A DNA stretch of 8,635 nt from CAIZGX01 sp044371535 (GCA_044371535.1 JBILTL010000092.1:1-8635), one strand, 5' to 3'. Shown: positions 1 through 7,112, counted from the first letter of the stretch. Notes: generated by a model not told the origin, from the letters alone. Translations and numbers: made by a program.

Positions 1-11
1 GAAGAATCTAA
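1..11 (+). CDS. rpsK: Probable last codons of rpsK (ribosomal protein uS11), partial
   Basis: In the frame starting at base 3 the window reads Arg-Ile-stop (TAA at 9-11), and the split codon before it ends in GA, which fits Arg. Ribosomal protein uS11 ends in a basic tail of the type KRR[R]V/I, and rpsK normally lies directly before rpsD in the alpha operon. The call rests only on these few codons plus gene order. The other frames give either a stop at 16-18 or no stop before rpsD, so the assignment is plausible but not proven. Confidence 0.45.
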
Positions 12-29
12 TTTTTAGAAGAAAAAGAA

Positions 30-632
30 ATGGCAAGATACATTGGCCCAAAAACAAAGATTGCACGAAGATTTCGTGAAGCAATCTACGGACCTGATAA
101 AGGACTAGAGAAGCGTAACTTTCCACCCGGACAACACGGGCCGAACAAACGTCGCGCTAAACAAAGTGAATACTCTATTCAGTTAACTGAGAAGCAAAAA
201 GCGAAATATACCTATGGTATCCTTGAGCGTCAGTTCTCAAACTTGTACAAAAAAGCGTCAGCTCGTCCAGGTGTTACAGGGGAAATCCTTTTGGCATTGT
301 GCGAATCACGTCTTGATAACACTGTATTCCGTCTAGGAATTGCTACAAAGCGCAGCGGTGCAAGACAGTTAGTTTCTCACAACCACATCACTGTGAATGG
401 TAACGTTGTGAATATCCCTTCATACCAATTACGCCCAGGAGATCGTATCTCAGTTCGTGAAAAATCAAAGTCTTTAGAGGCAATTACAATGGCATTAGCA
501 ACTCGCAAGAATTTTGACTGGTTGGCTTGGAATGACTCTAACAAAGAGGGAGTATTCATGAAGTACCCAGAGCGTGTTCAAATACCAGAAAACATTCGCG
601 AGCAGTTAATCGTCGAATTGTACTCTAAATAA
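30..632 (+). CDS. rpsD: 30S ribosomal protein uS4 (S4)
   Basis: This is a primary 16S rRNA-binding protein that nucleates assembly of the 30S body. In E. coli it also represses its own operon by binding the leader mRNA. The 200-residue length is normal for the family. The N-terminus MARYIGPK and the GLEKRNFPPGQHGPNKRRAK block (about residues 25-44) are typical of Bacteroidota uS4. The S4 RNA-binding domain spans about residues 92-155, from ESRLDNTVFRLG through the VNG and RPGD turns. The N-terminal region has no cysteines (the only Cys is residue 91), so this is the zinc-free form. The start ATG at 30 follows an A-rich leader (AGAAGAAAAAGAA) with no clear Shine-Dalgarno sequence. It lies 22 bases before rpoA in the same operon. 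Confidence 0.98.
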   Translation: MARYIGPKTKIARRFREAIYGPDKGLEKRNFPPGQHGPNKRRAKQSEYSIQLTEKQKAKYTYGILERQFSNLYKKASARPGVTGEILLALCESRLDNTVFRLGIATKRSGARQLVSHNHITVNGNVVNIPSYQLRPGDRISVREKSKSLEAITMALATRKNFDWLAWNDSNKEGVFMKYPERVQIPENIREQLIVELYSK

Positions 633-654
633 TCCTTAATTTAAAATCAACTCA

Positions 655-1647
655 ATGGCTATATTAGATTTCGTAAAACCGGACAAAGTCGTAATGCTAG
701 AAAGCAATGACTTTACAGGTAATTTCGAATTTCGTCCTCTAGAACCAGGTTTCGGAATAACGATTGGAAACGCATTACGTCGTATCCTTCTTTCTTCCCT
801 AGAAGGTTTCGCTATAACTTCAATCAAAATTGAAGGAGTAGATCACGAGTTTTCTTCTATCAAAGGAGTAGTGGAAGATGTTACTGAAATCATCCTTAAC
901 TTGAAGCAAGTTCGCTTCAAGCGCCAAATTGAAGGTACAGATTACGAGAAAGTTTCAATCAGTATCAATGGCCAAGAGCAATTCAAGGCAGGAGATATCA
1001 GCAATTTCACCTCTGCTTTCCAAGTGTTGAACCCAGATTTAGTTATCTGCAACATGGAGCCAAAAGTTAAATTGCGTATCGACTTAGCAATTGGTATGGG
1101 ACGTGGTTACAGACCAGCTGAAGAAAACAAAACTTCAAGCGCCCCAGTTGGAACTATCTTCATTGATTCGATCTTTACCCCAATTCGCAATGTGAAGTTT
1201 TCTGTAGAGAATTTCCGTGTTGAGCAAAAGACCGACTATGAAAAATTGATTCTTGAAATTCAAGGTGATGGTTCAATCACACCAAAGAATGCTCTTCAAG
1301 AAGCAGCGAAAATATTGATTCACCACTTTATGTTGTTCAGTGACGAGCGTATTACGCTTGAAACCGAAATCAAACGTGAAGTTGAAGAATTCGATGAAAG
1401 CTCATTGCACATGCGTCAGTTGTTGAAAACCAAATTGGTTGATATGGACTTAAGTGTACGTGCTTTGAATTGCTTGAAGGCTGCTGATATCGAAACTTTA
1501 GGTGACTTAGTTTCGTTCAACAAGAACGATTTGTTGAAGTTCCGTAACTTCGGAAAGAAATCACTTACCGAGTTAGAAGAGTTAGTAGAAAGTAAAGGTT
1601 TGCACTTCGGAATGAATGTAGCAAAATATAAATTGGATAGAGATTAA
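655..1647 (+). CDS. rpoA: DNA-directed RNA polymerase subunit alpha
   Basis: The alpha subunit dimerises to scaffold the assembly of beta and beta' and contacts activators and UP-element DNA through its C-terminal domain. The 330-residue length matches the family. The N-terminal domain covers about residues 1-235, with the dimerisation helix GNALRRILLSSLEG at about 38-51. A short linker follows. The C-terminal domain, about residues 255-320, has the DNA-binding segments LSVRALNCLKAADI and FGKKSLTEL. By alignment of these motifs, R269, N272 and K302 should correspond to E. coli R265, N268 and K298, the UP-element contacts. The gap from rpsD is only 22 bases and has no Shine-Dalgarno sequence, consistent with cotranscription and A-rich initiation in Bacteroidota. 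Confidence 0.98.
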   Translation: MAILDFVKPDKVVMLESNDFTGNFEFRPLEPGFGITIGNALRRILLSSLEGFAITSIKIEGVDHEFSSIKGVVEDVTEIILNLKQVRFKRQIEGTDYEKVSISINGQEQFKAGDISNFTSAFQVLNPDLVICNMEPKVKLRIDLAIGMGRGYRPAEENKTSSAPVGTIFIDSIFTPIRNVKFSVENFRVEQKTDYEKLILEIQGDGSITPKNALQEAAKILIHHFMLFSDERITLETEIKREVEEFDESSLHMRQLLKTKLVDMDLSVRALNCLKAADIETLGDLVSFNKNDLLKFRNFGKKSLTELEELVESKGLHFGMNVAKYKLDRD

Positions 1648-1650
1648 CCC

Positions 1651-1667
1651 CTGCTGATATTCAGTAG
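1651..1667 (+). other. Small inverted repeat in the rpoA-rplQ gap
   Basis: CTGCTGA and TCAGTAG flank a three-base TAT spacer and form a 7-pair stem with one G-U wobble. It sits just after the rpoA stop and 14 bases before the rplQ start. No T-run follows, so it does not look like a terminator. It could mark an mRNA processing site, shape rplQ translation, or be chance. Confidence 0.35.
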
Positions 1668-1681
1668 TAGAAAGTACAATT

Positions 1682-2224
1682 ATGAGACACGGAAAAACGA
1701 ATAACCATTTAGGTAGAAAGGCAGAGCATCGTCGTGCAATGCTAGCTAATATGGCTAACTCACTTATCGAGCACAAGCGCATTAACACAACTCTTGCTAA
1801 AGCGAAAGCATTGCGCAAGTATGTTGAACCACTTCTCACTAAGTCGAAGGCAGACAGCACTCACAACAGAAGAACTGTTTTCAGTTATTTGAAAAACAAA
1901 GAAGCTGTTACAGAGTTGTTCCGCACAGTAGCTCCGCAGATCGCAACCCGTCCTGGAGGATATACACGTATCGTTCGCACTGGTTTCCGTCAAGGAGACA
2001 ACGCTGAAATGTGTATGATGGAACTTGTTGATTTCAACACCATCTACGGCAAGGAAGCTGAAAAAGCGACTGCAAAGAAACGTACTCGTCGTGGTGCTGC
2101 TAAGAAAACGGATGATGCTGCTGTTGAAGCAGGGACAGATGTAATTGAAGCAACTGAGGTTGATGCGGAAGCAAAGCCAAAAAAGACCAGAAAGAAAAAG
2201 GATGATTCTGCTTCAGCAGAATAA
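1682..2224 (+). CDS. rplQ: 50S ribosomal protein bL17 with long charged C-terminal tail
   Basis: bL17 is a large-subunit protein located near the exit-tunnel region. The family core covers about residues 1-123. It opens with MRHGKTNNHLGRKAEHRRAM and ends after the RTGFRQGDNAEMCMMELVDF block that closes bL17 proteins. The E. coli protein is about 127 residues long, whereas this one has 180. The extra 55 or so residues are low-complexity, rich in Lys, Ala, Glu and Asp, and start with basic clusters (AKKRTRR, KPKKTRKKK) separated by acidic stretches. Similar tails are common on Bacteroidota bL17. It is the last gene of the alpha operon, 34 bases after rpoA and 17 bases before an intrinsic terminator. 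The ATG at 1682 gives the canonical N-terminus. Confidence 0.97.
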   Translation: MRHGKTNNHLGRKAEHRRAMLANMANSLIEHKRINTTLAKAKALRKYVEPLLTKSKADSTHNRRTVFSYLKNKEAVTELFRTVAPQIATRPGGYTRIVRTGFRQGDNAEMCMMELVDFNTIYGKEAEKATAKKRTRRGAAKKTDDAAVEAGTDVIEATEVDAEAKPKKTRKKKDDSASAE

Positions 2225-2241
2225 ACCGAAAATAATTTTTT

Positions 2242-2278
2242 AAAAGAGGGGGCAAGAAATTGCTCCCTCTTTTTATTT
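2242..2278 (+). terminator. Intrinsic terminator of the alpha operon
   Basis: The arms at 2242-2255 and 2260-2273 pair over 14 positions with a single G-U wobble (2251/2264). They close a GAAA tetraloop and run into a T-rich tract at 2270-2278. The core is GC-rich (GAGGG/CCCTC plus GCAA/TTGC). It begins 17 bases after the rplQ stop and separates the ribosomal operon from the carA unit. Confidence 0.93.
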
Positions 2279-2293
2279 TGTTGAAAAGTTCAA

Positions 2294-2324
2294 TTTATTT
2301 TTCAATTCAAAAAGTATAACTTTG
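2294..2324 (+). promoter_or_regulatory. Candidate Bacteroidota sigma-A promoter for carA
   Basis: TAACTTTG at 2317-2324 matches the Bacteroidota -7 consensus TAnnTTTG exactly. TTTA at 2294-2297 is one base off the -33 TTTG element, at a spacing of 19. The carA ATG begins only 7 bases after the -7 box, so the predicted transcript start is at or within a few bases of the start codon. The preceding terminator supports a need for a fresh promoter here. Confidence 0.7.
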
Positions 2325-2331
2325 TCCTTTA

Positions 2332-3444
2332 ATGAGACAAGAATCTATACCTGCGGTACTGCTCCTACAAGACGGTACCGTTTTTTATGGTCAGAGCTGC
2401 GGTGCTAAGGGCACGACAACCGGCGAGATTGCTTTCAATACAGCAATGACAGGCTATCAGGAAGTTTTTACAGACCCTTCTTATTACGGGCAATGTTTGG
2501 TCATGGCTACCTCTCACATTGGGAATTACGGAGTGCATGCAAATGAAGTAGAATCCGCTAAATGTCAGGTCGCTGGAGTTATTATCAAGAAGTTCTCTGA
2601 CGTGGCGAGTCGTGCAGGAGGAGAAGGCACACTCCAAACCTATTTGGTTAGAGACAATGTTGTGGGGATATGTGATTTAGATACCCGAGCATTGGTTCGT
2701 CATATTCGAAAGAATGGAGCCATGAATTGCATTATTTCTACTGAAATAAATGACATTGATTCACTCAAAGAAAAACTTAACCAGGCGCCAAACATGGATG
2801 GCCTTGAATTGGCTTCACGAGTGGCTTGTAGCGAAGCTTTTGAATTCGGTGACCCTTCTGCTGATATAAAGATCGCCGTGCTTGATTTCGGCGTAAAATT
2901 GAATATCCTCCGCTGCCTTGAAGAGCGAGGGGCTTTTTTGAAAGTTTTTCCATTGAATGTGACGTTAGAAGAAATAACAGCCTGGGGACCCGATGGTGTA
3001 ATGTTCTCGAATGGCCCGGGTGATCCGTCAGCTATGCCTTATACGATTGACCTAACATCGAAGATTATTGAGACAGGTATTCCTTGCTTTGGAATTTGCT
3101 TGGGGCACCAATTAATTGGATTAAGTCAGGGACTTAAAACTGTAAAAATGTTTAATGGACATCGCGGAGTTAATCACCCGATCAAAAATCTAATTACAGG
3201 CAAAGGCGAAATTACAAGTCAAAACCACGGATTCGTTATTTCTAAAGAAAGCATTGCGAACAATACAGATGTTGAGATTACTCATGTGCACTTGAATGAC
3301 GATACCGTTGCTGGTATTCGTTTGAAATCAAAACCTGTGTTTTCAGTACAGTACCACCCAGAAGCTAGCGCAGGACCACATGACTCGAGATACCTTTTCG
3401 ATGACTTTATTTCAACCGTTAAATCGGTAAGCGTTAAGGCTTAA
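2332..3444 (+). CDS. carA: Carbamoyl phosphate synthetase small (glutaminase) subunit
   Basis: CarA hydrolyses glutamine and channels ammonia to CarB, which makes carbamoyl phosphate for pyrimidine and arginine synthesis in the cytoplasm. The 370 residues are close to the 382 of E. coli CarA. The N-terminal CarA domain spans about residues 7-140, including GEIAFNTAMTGYQEVFTDPSY at 31-51. The class I glutamine amidotransferase domain spans about 180-362. It carries FSNGPGDPS (225-233), the nucleophile elbow GICLGHQ with Cys256, and the catalytic pair His342 and Glu344 in QYHPEAS. All key residues are present. No carB lies in this window. The start follows a -7 promoter box by 7 bases with no Shine-Dalgarno sequence. 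The stop codon overlaps the next gene's ATG by one base (TAATG), indicating an operon with likely translational coupling. Confidence 0.97.
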   Translation: MRQESIPAVLLLQDGTVFYGQSCGAKGTTTGEIAFNTAMTGYQEVFTDPSYYGQCLVMATSHIGNYGVHANEVESAKCQVAGVIIKKFSDVASRAGGEGTLQTYLVRDNVVGICDLDTRALVRHIRKNGAMNCIISTEINDIDSLKEKLNQAPNMDGLELASRVACSEAFEFGDPSADIKIAVLDFGVKLNILRCLEERGAFLKVFPLNVTLEEITAWGPDGVMFSNGPGDPSAMPYTIDLTSKIIETGIPCFGICLGHQLIGLSQGLKTVKMFNGHRGVNHPIKNLITGKGEITSQNHGFVISKESIANNTDVEITHVHLNDDTVAGIRLKSKPVFSVQYHPEASAGPHDSRYLFDDFISTVKSVSVKA

Positions 3445-4916
3445 TGAATACTCTTTCTAGCATTTGGAGTAAACCGGAAGGTAAAGTTTTCGGATTATCC
3501 GCATTGGTTTATATTCTGCTCGTAGTTTTTGCAAACGGAGTAAACGGGGGGGCAGATACATTCGTGCATTATCAGATGTCCCGTTATTCTTGGATTCATC
3601 ATGACCTATTGCTTAATCAATGGGGAAAACCCGTTTTTACTGTTCTCTTCTCTCCAATCGCCCAATTTGGGTTGAAGGCTGTTATCTGGACAAATCTAGC
3701 GTTGATATTTTTTGAAGCGTTCCTAGTTTTTAAAATAGCAGAACAACTTCAACTTAAAAGAAGTTGGTTAGCCCCGCTTTTATTTTTAACATGTCCAGTC
3801 GTTTTCGATAATGCGGTTTCTGCTTTGACGGAAATAATATGCGCTTTATTTGTAATTCTATTTATTCATTGGGGATTGAAAGGAAAGTTTATGTTAGCGG
3901 CGCTGGTCCTAAGTTTCATGCCATTTGCAAGAAGTGAGGGTTTTGTTGTTATTGGAGTAGCAGCCATGTTCTTCTTTTTTACTCGACGTTGGAAGTATAT
4001 TCCCCTCTTGTTTTTTGGATCAGTTGTTATGAATACCATTGGATATTGGTACACGGGATTTCCTTTGTGGATATTCGATTCGAATCCATACGTACATACC
4101 GACATTACTTCATACGGAAGTGGAAGTTTCTTTCATTTCTTCATTTGGTCAATTCCTGTTTTCGGGATTGGATTTTTGTTTTTGTTGAAATCAACTTGGG
4201 GCAGCGCGTTGGTTATTAAGAACAGAGTAGTTACCGATTGGAAAAGTCGAAGTGTTTCTGAAGAATCGAAGTTGTTTCTTCTGAAGCACCAAATTCTATT
4301 TTGGATCTTACTAGGTTCTTTTTGGGGCTACTTCATGGCGCATACAATGTTGTGGTGGTTGGGAATGTGGGCAAGCTTGGGACTCTTACGTGTAATGTTT
4401 GTTGTTGCAGCGCCAATGGTATTGCTAGCCCTAATTGAAATGAATAAGCTTATTGATTACAAAATGAATTTGGGAAGGTTCAAAACTGTGAATGTAATTG
4501 TGGTTCTTCTCTGCTTAATTGGTTTCTCCTCCAATACACTAATACTTGGTGCTTTTGGTGCTCCAGTCGAATACGGGATTGAAGAATCTGTGCTTGACGA
4601 GATGCATAATTGGATGTTGAAGGAAGATGTGAAAACGAATGGAAGAGTTTTCGCGGGACATGCCTATGTAACAATCATTCTTGATATTGACCCCAATGAC
4701 TACAGTAAGAATCATCGTTTAAGAGATTTTGAGTATGCACAGAGCGGAGATTTAATTGTCTGGGATGGTCATTATGGTCCAAATGAAGAACAAACCCCTA
4801 TTGAGCTGATAAACGCAGATACAACATTAGTTATGTTGAAGGAATTTAGGCCGAAGAAGGAATATCGACCTTTGAATGACATGCCTTTTTACGTGAGGCT
4901 GTATCGAAAGAAATAG
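3444..4916 (+). CDS. Polytopic membrane protein, probable GT-C-type glycosyltransferase
   Basis: I do not recognise a named family member. The 490 residues contain roughly ten to eleven hydrophobic segments (about 14-31, 79-97, 107-121, 126-143, 148-160, 165-180, 185-202, 228-248, 281-299, 303-333 and 347-370). A C-terminal region of about 115 residues (375-490) is mostly hydrophilic. Several traits fit the GT-C fold of lipid-phosphosugar-dependent glycosyltransferases. A first external loop carries an acidic motif GGAD (Asp38) followed by an aromatic-rich stretch, and MPFARSEGF (159-167) resembles the R-x-E-G loop of such enzymes. The C-terminal region contains SGDLIVWDGHYGPNE, with aromatic and acidic residues that could be extracytoplasmic. 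The natural substrate cannot be read from the sequence. The gene starts inside the carA stop codon and ends at a strong terminator. A run of seven G lies in codons 35-37. It could alternatively be an unrelated multi-pass protein. Confidence 0.82.
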   Translation: MNTLSSIWSKPEGKVFGLSALVYILLVVFANGVNGGADTFVHYQMSRYSWIHHDLLLNQWGKPVFTVLFSPIAQFGLKAVIWTNLALIFFEAFLVFKIAEQLQLKRSWLAPLLFLTCPVVFDNAVSALTEIICALFVILFIHWGLKGKFMLAALVLSFMPFARSEGFVVIGVAAMFFFFTRRWKYIPLLFFGSVVMNTIGYWYTGFPLWIFDSNPYVHTDITSYGSGSFFHFFIWSIPVFGIGFLFLLKSTWGSALVIKNRVVTDWKSRSVSEESKLFLLKHQILFWILLGSFWGYFMAHTMLWWLGMWASLGLLRVMFVVAAPMVLLALIEMNKLIDYKMNLGRFKTVNVIVVLLCLIGFSSNTLILGAFGAPVEYGIEESVLDEMHNWMLKEDVKTNGRVFAGHAYVTIILDIDPNDYSKNHRLRDFEYAQSGDLIVWDGHYGPNEEQTPIELINADTTLVMLKEFRPKKEYRPLNDMPFYVRLYRKK

Positions 4917-4920
4917 TTTT

Positions 4921-4952
4921 AAAAAAAAAACAGCACCAATCGGTGCTGTTTT
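4921..4952. terminator. Bidirectional intrinsic terminator between convergent units
   Basis: The arms at 4927-4937 (AAAACAGCACC) and 4942-4952 (GGTGCTGTTTT) form a perfect 11-pair stem around a four-base loop. On the minus strand the stem is followed by further U residues from the A10 run at 4921-4930, so it is a strong terminator for mdh. On the plus strand a shorter T-rich stretch (TTTTCATTT) serves the carA unit, whose last gene stops at 4916. Confidence 0.92.
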
Positions 4953-4971
4953 CATTTCAATCAAAAGTGAT

Positions 4972-5907
4972 TTAGAACAAGTTCATTGAATCTAAAACAC
5001 CCATAACTTCTTTAACTGAAGTCGCAGAGTTGTTTAATAATTCTTTTTCAGCGTCGTTCAATTGTAATTCGATAATCTGTTCGATACCGTTTTTGCCCAA
5101 TTTCACCGGAACACCTAAGTAAATATCTTTCATTCCGTATTCGCCGTTCAATAATGCGCATACCGGGAAGATTCTTTTTTGGTCACGCACAATGGCTTCA
5201 ACCATTTGAGCCGCAGCAGCGCCAGGAGCATACCAAGCCGATGTTCCAAGAAGGTTTACGATTTCGCCACCACCAGTTTTGGTGCGTTCAACGATTGCGT
5301 TTAATTTTTCTTCAGAGATTAATTCTGTAACCGGAATGCCACCAACTGTAGTATAGCGAGGAAGTGGAACCATAGTGTCGCCATGTCCACCCATTAACAC
5401 CGCTTGAATGTCTTTTGGAGAACAATTCAATTCAGATGCAATGAATGCACGGTAACGCGCAGTGTCCAAAATGCCCGCCATTCCAAATACTTTCTTGCTA
5501 TCAACTTTAGCAGCAAGGAATGCGCAGTAAGTCATTACGTCAAGTGGATTCGAAACAATAACGATGATTGCGTCTGGAGAATACTTAATAATATTTTCAG
5601 TAACACTCTTAACAATCCCGGCATTGGTCGCGATCAAATCGTCGCGGCTCATACCCGGTTTTCTTGGTAGACCACTTGTAATTACAACTACGTCTGAGTT
5701 AGCAGTAGCCGCATAATCATTGGTGCTTCCAACAGTTCTGCTGTCGTAAAGGTTAATAGGGGCAGTTTGCCAAATATCAAGCGCCTTGCCTTCAGCAAAG
5801 CCTGGTTTAATGTCCAACAAAACTATTTCGTTGGCAATTTCACGGTGCGCTAATACATCGGCACATGTAGCGCCAACATTACCAGCTCCAACTACGGTTA
5901 CTTTCAT
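4972..5907 (-). CDS. mdh: Malate dehydrogenase, NAD-dependent, LDH-like type
   Basis: The enzyme interconverts malate and oxaloacetate in the citric acid cycle. The 311-residue length suits the LDH-like (MDH type 3) group. The Rossmann motif GAGNVG is at residues 7-12, and Asp32 ends the second strand (LLDI), which indicates NAD rather than NADP. The substrate loop LPRKPGMSR (80-88) has Arg82, the residue that marks malate over lactate specificity, and Arg88. Asn120 lies in VSNPLDV. Asp148 and Arg151 are in GILDTARYR, and the catalytic His175 is in GGHGDTMVP, so the active site is complete. It is monocistronic, with its own promoter candidate upstream and a shared terminator downstream. The start MKVTVVGAGNVG is the usual N-terminus. 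Confidence 0.97.
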   Translation of the reverse strand: MKVTVVGAGNVGATCADVLAHREIANEIVLLDIKPGFAEGKALDIWQTAPINLYDSRTVGSTNDYAATANSDVVVITSGLPRKPGMSRDDLIATNAGIVKSVTENIIKYSPDAIIVIVSNPLDVMTYCAFLAAKVDSKKVFGMAGILDTARYRAFIASELNCSPKDIQAVLMGGHGDTMVPLPRYTTVGGIPVTELISEEKLNAIVERTKTGGGEIVNLLGTSAWYAPGAAAAQMVEAIVRDQKRIFPVCALLNGEYGMKDIYLGVPVKLGKNGIEQIIELQLNDAEKELLNNSATSVKEVMGVLDSMNLF

Positions 5908-5925
5908 GGGTTAAATTTTAGACTG

Positions 5926-5956
5926 CAAAATTAGTGAATCCTAAGGGCTGTTGAAA
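5926..5956 (-). promoter_or_regulatory. Candidate mdh promoter
   Basis: Read on the minus strand, TAATTTTG (5933 down to 5926) matches the Bacteroidota -7 consensus TAnnTTTG. TTTC (5956 down to 5953) is one base off the -33 TTTG element, at a spacing of 19. The -7 box ends 18 bases before the mdh ATG, which predicts a leader of roughly ten bases. Confidence 0.6.
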
Positions 5957-5973
5957 ATGATTTTTATTTTAAA

Positions 5974-6004
5974 TTGGAAGGAGTTTTTTTTTGGCCTAAT
6001 TTTC
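5974..6004 (+). promoter_or_regulatory. Candidate promoter of the repeat-protein/subtilase unit
   Basis: TTG at 5974-5976 and TAATTTTC at 5997-6004 are separated by 20 bases. The second is one base off the Bacteroidota -7 consensus TAnnTTTG. A T9 run (5984-5992) lies in the spacer. It sits back to back with the mdh promoter candidate and would give a leader of about 20 bases. Confidence 0.45.
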
Positions 6005-6022
6005 CCTACGGATTATTAAACG

Positions 6023-6027
6023 AGAGG
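6023..6027 (+). promoter_or_regulatory. Shine-Dalgarno-like AGAGG before the repeat-protein gene
   Basis: AGAGG lies 4 bases before the ATG at 6032. Recognisable Shine-Dalgarno sequences are absent from most other starts in this window, as is usual in Bacteroidota. The spacing is short, so it may be only part of a purine-rich leader. Confidence 0.35.
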
Positions 6028-6031
6028 AAAT

Positions 6032-7108
6032 ATGAAAGCAAACATTCCTGTGTTGTTAGTTGTAGCTGTTTTGTGCTTAGGTGCGCAAGTGGGGTTCGCT
6101 CAAATTCCAGGAAAGGTATTCCCAGATGGAACCTTTGGTGTGGATTATAACGCATTCGATTCAAAAAACAAGCGTGATGGAGTTTGGATAAGGGTGTATA
6201 AGTCTAATCCAGAAGTCATGTATTACAAAGGAAAATTCGCTCACGGAATTCCAGTAGGTATTTTTGAATTTTACAGTGAAAAGGGACTTCTCAAGTCAAC
6301 AATAGACCACGTTCAGGATACAACAATAAATGATGTCACAAACTACTATGCAGATGGTGTGACAGTCATAAGTAAAGGTAGGTATGTAGGAAAAAAGCTT
6401 ACCAAGAAATGGGAAAGATTAAAGCAAGGACGTTGGGAATTCTATGATGAAAAAGGTCGTTTGATTCGATTTGAAAACTACAAGGACAATATTCTTCAAG
6501 GTGAATCGAAAGTCTATTTTCAAAATGGACAAGTTTCCCATGAATTGATGTACACCAACGGTAAACTCAACGGTCCTTTTCAAGAATTTAATAATGACGG
6601 AAAGTTATCGAAGAAGGGAGCTTATGTCGATGGTAATTTTCAAGGTTTAGTAACATTCTATGACGCTTTAGGAAATAAAAGCAAAGAGGGGAAATATGTG
6701 AAGGGGAAAAAGGAAGGGGACTGGTCTTTCTACGCTCCTAGTGGTGTGATTGAGGCGGTTGTTGTTTTTAAAAACGATGTTGAAGGGGAAAAGAAATATG
6801 CTAACGGAACGTTTGACTTTTATTACGCCAATGAAATCCCAAAGGCAGAATACAGCTACAGAAACTTTTTGTTGGAAGGGAAATTCGTTGAGTATTATGA
6901 AACAGGACATTTTGAGCAGATTCCTGCAAGTCAAGAGGATAAGGCTCAAGGGATAGTTTATAGAGAGCAATTAGTAGGTACCCAAGTGAAGAGAAGGGGT
7001 AGTTATGTAAAAGGACAATTGAACGGTGAAATAACTTATTTTGATATGGGTGGGGCCGTTGAGAAAGTTGAGGTGTATGAAATGGGTAAATTGAAAGAAA
7101 CAAAATAA
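6032..7108 (+). CDS. Secreted MORN-type repeat protein of unknown function
   Basis: The 358-residue protein starts with a classical signal peptide (MK, hydrophobic core about 5-20, likely cleavage at GFA/Q near residue 23). Cys15 does not sit in a lipobox. The mature part is made of beta-rich repeats of the MORN_2 type, with the pattern G-x-(W/F)-x-(F/Y)-Y-x-x-x-G-x-x-x-x-x-x-x-Y-x-x-G-x-x-x-G. Regular units of 24 residues run from about 133 to 252, with degenerate units on both sides (about 48-120 and 282-355). Many database entries with these repeats are labelled YwqK-family antitoxin, but nothing here suggests a toxin-antitoxin role. A periplasmic or surface location and protein or envelope interaction are inferred. 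The next gene, a secreted subtilase, starts 4 bases after the stop, so the two are probably cotranscribed. Confidence 0.88.
   Translation: MKANIPVLLVVAVLCLGAQVGFAQIPGKVFPDGTFGVDYNAFDSKNKRDGVWIRVYKSNPEVMYYKGKFAHGIPVGIFEFYSEKGLLKSTIDHVQDTTINDVTNYYADGVTVISKGRYVGKKLTKKWERLKQGRWEFYDEKGRLIRFENYKDNILQGESKVYFQNGQVSHELMYTNGKLNGPFQEFNNDGKLSKKGAYVDGNFQGLVTFYDALGNKSKEGKYVKGKKEGDWSFYAPSGVIEAVVVFKNDVEGEKKYANGTFDFYYANEIPKAEYSYRNFLLEGKFVEYYETGHFEQIPASQEDKAQGIVYREQLVGTQVKRRGSYVKGQLNGEITYFDMGGAVEKVEVYEMGKLKETK
6428..6787 (+). repeat. Tandem 24-residue (72-base) protein-level repeats
   Basis: Conserved glycines end each unit at residues 133, 157, 181, 205 and 229, exactly 24 apart, then 252. Each unit has an aromatic pair near its start (WEFY, VYF, FQEF, VTFY, WSFY), a central turn (EKG, QNG, NDG, ALG, PSG) and a Y-x-x-G or equivalent near its end. 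The DNA itself is diverged, so these are old repeats rather than recent duplications. Confidence 0.75.
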
Positions 7109-7112
7109 AAGT

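Noticed and set aside
377..559. Minus-strand open frame within rpsD
   Set aside because: It is antisense to a highly conserved ribosomal protein gene and has no independent support.
6065..6090. Lipoprotein signal at Cys15 of the repeat protein
   Set aside because: The residue before the Cys is Leu rather than Ala, Gly or Ser, and a normal signal peptidase I site (GFA/Q) follows.
6032..7108. Naming the repeat protein an antitoxin (YwqK family)
   Set aside because: That label comes from automatic naming of MORN_2 repeats. This protein has a signal peptide and no toxin gene beside it.
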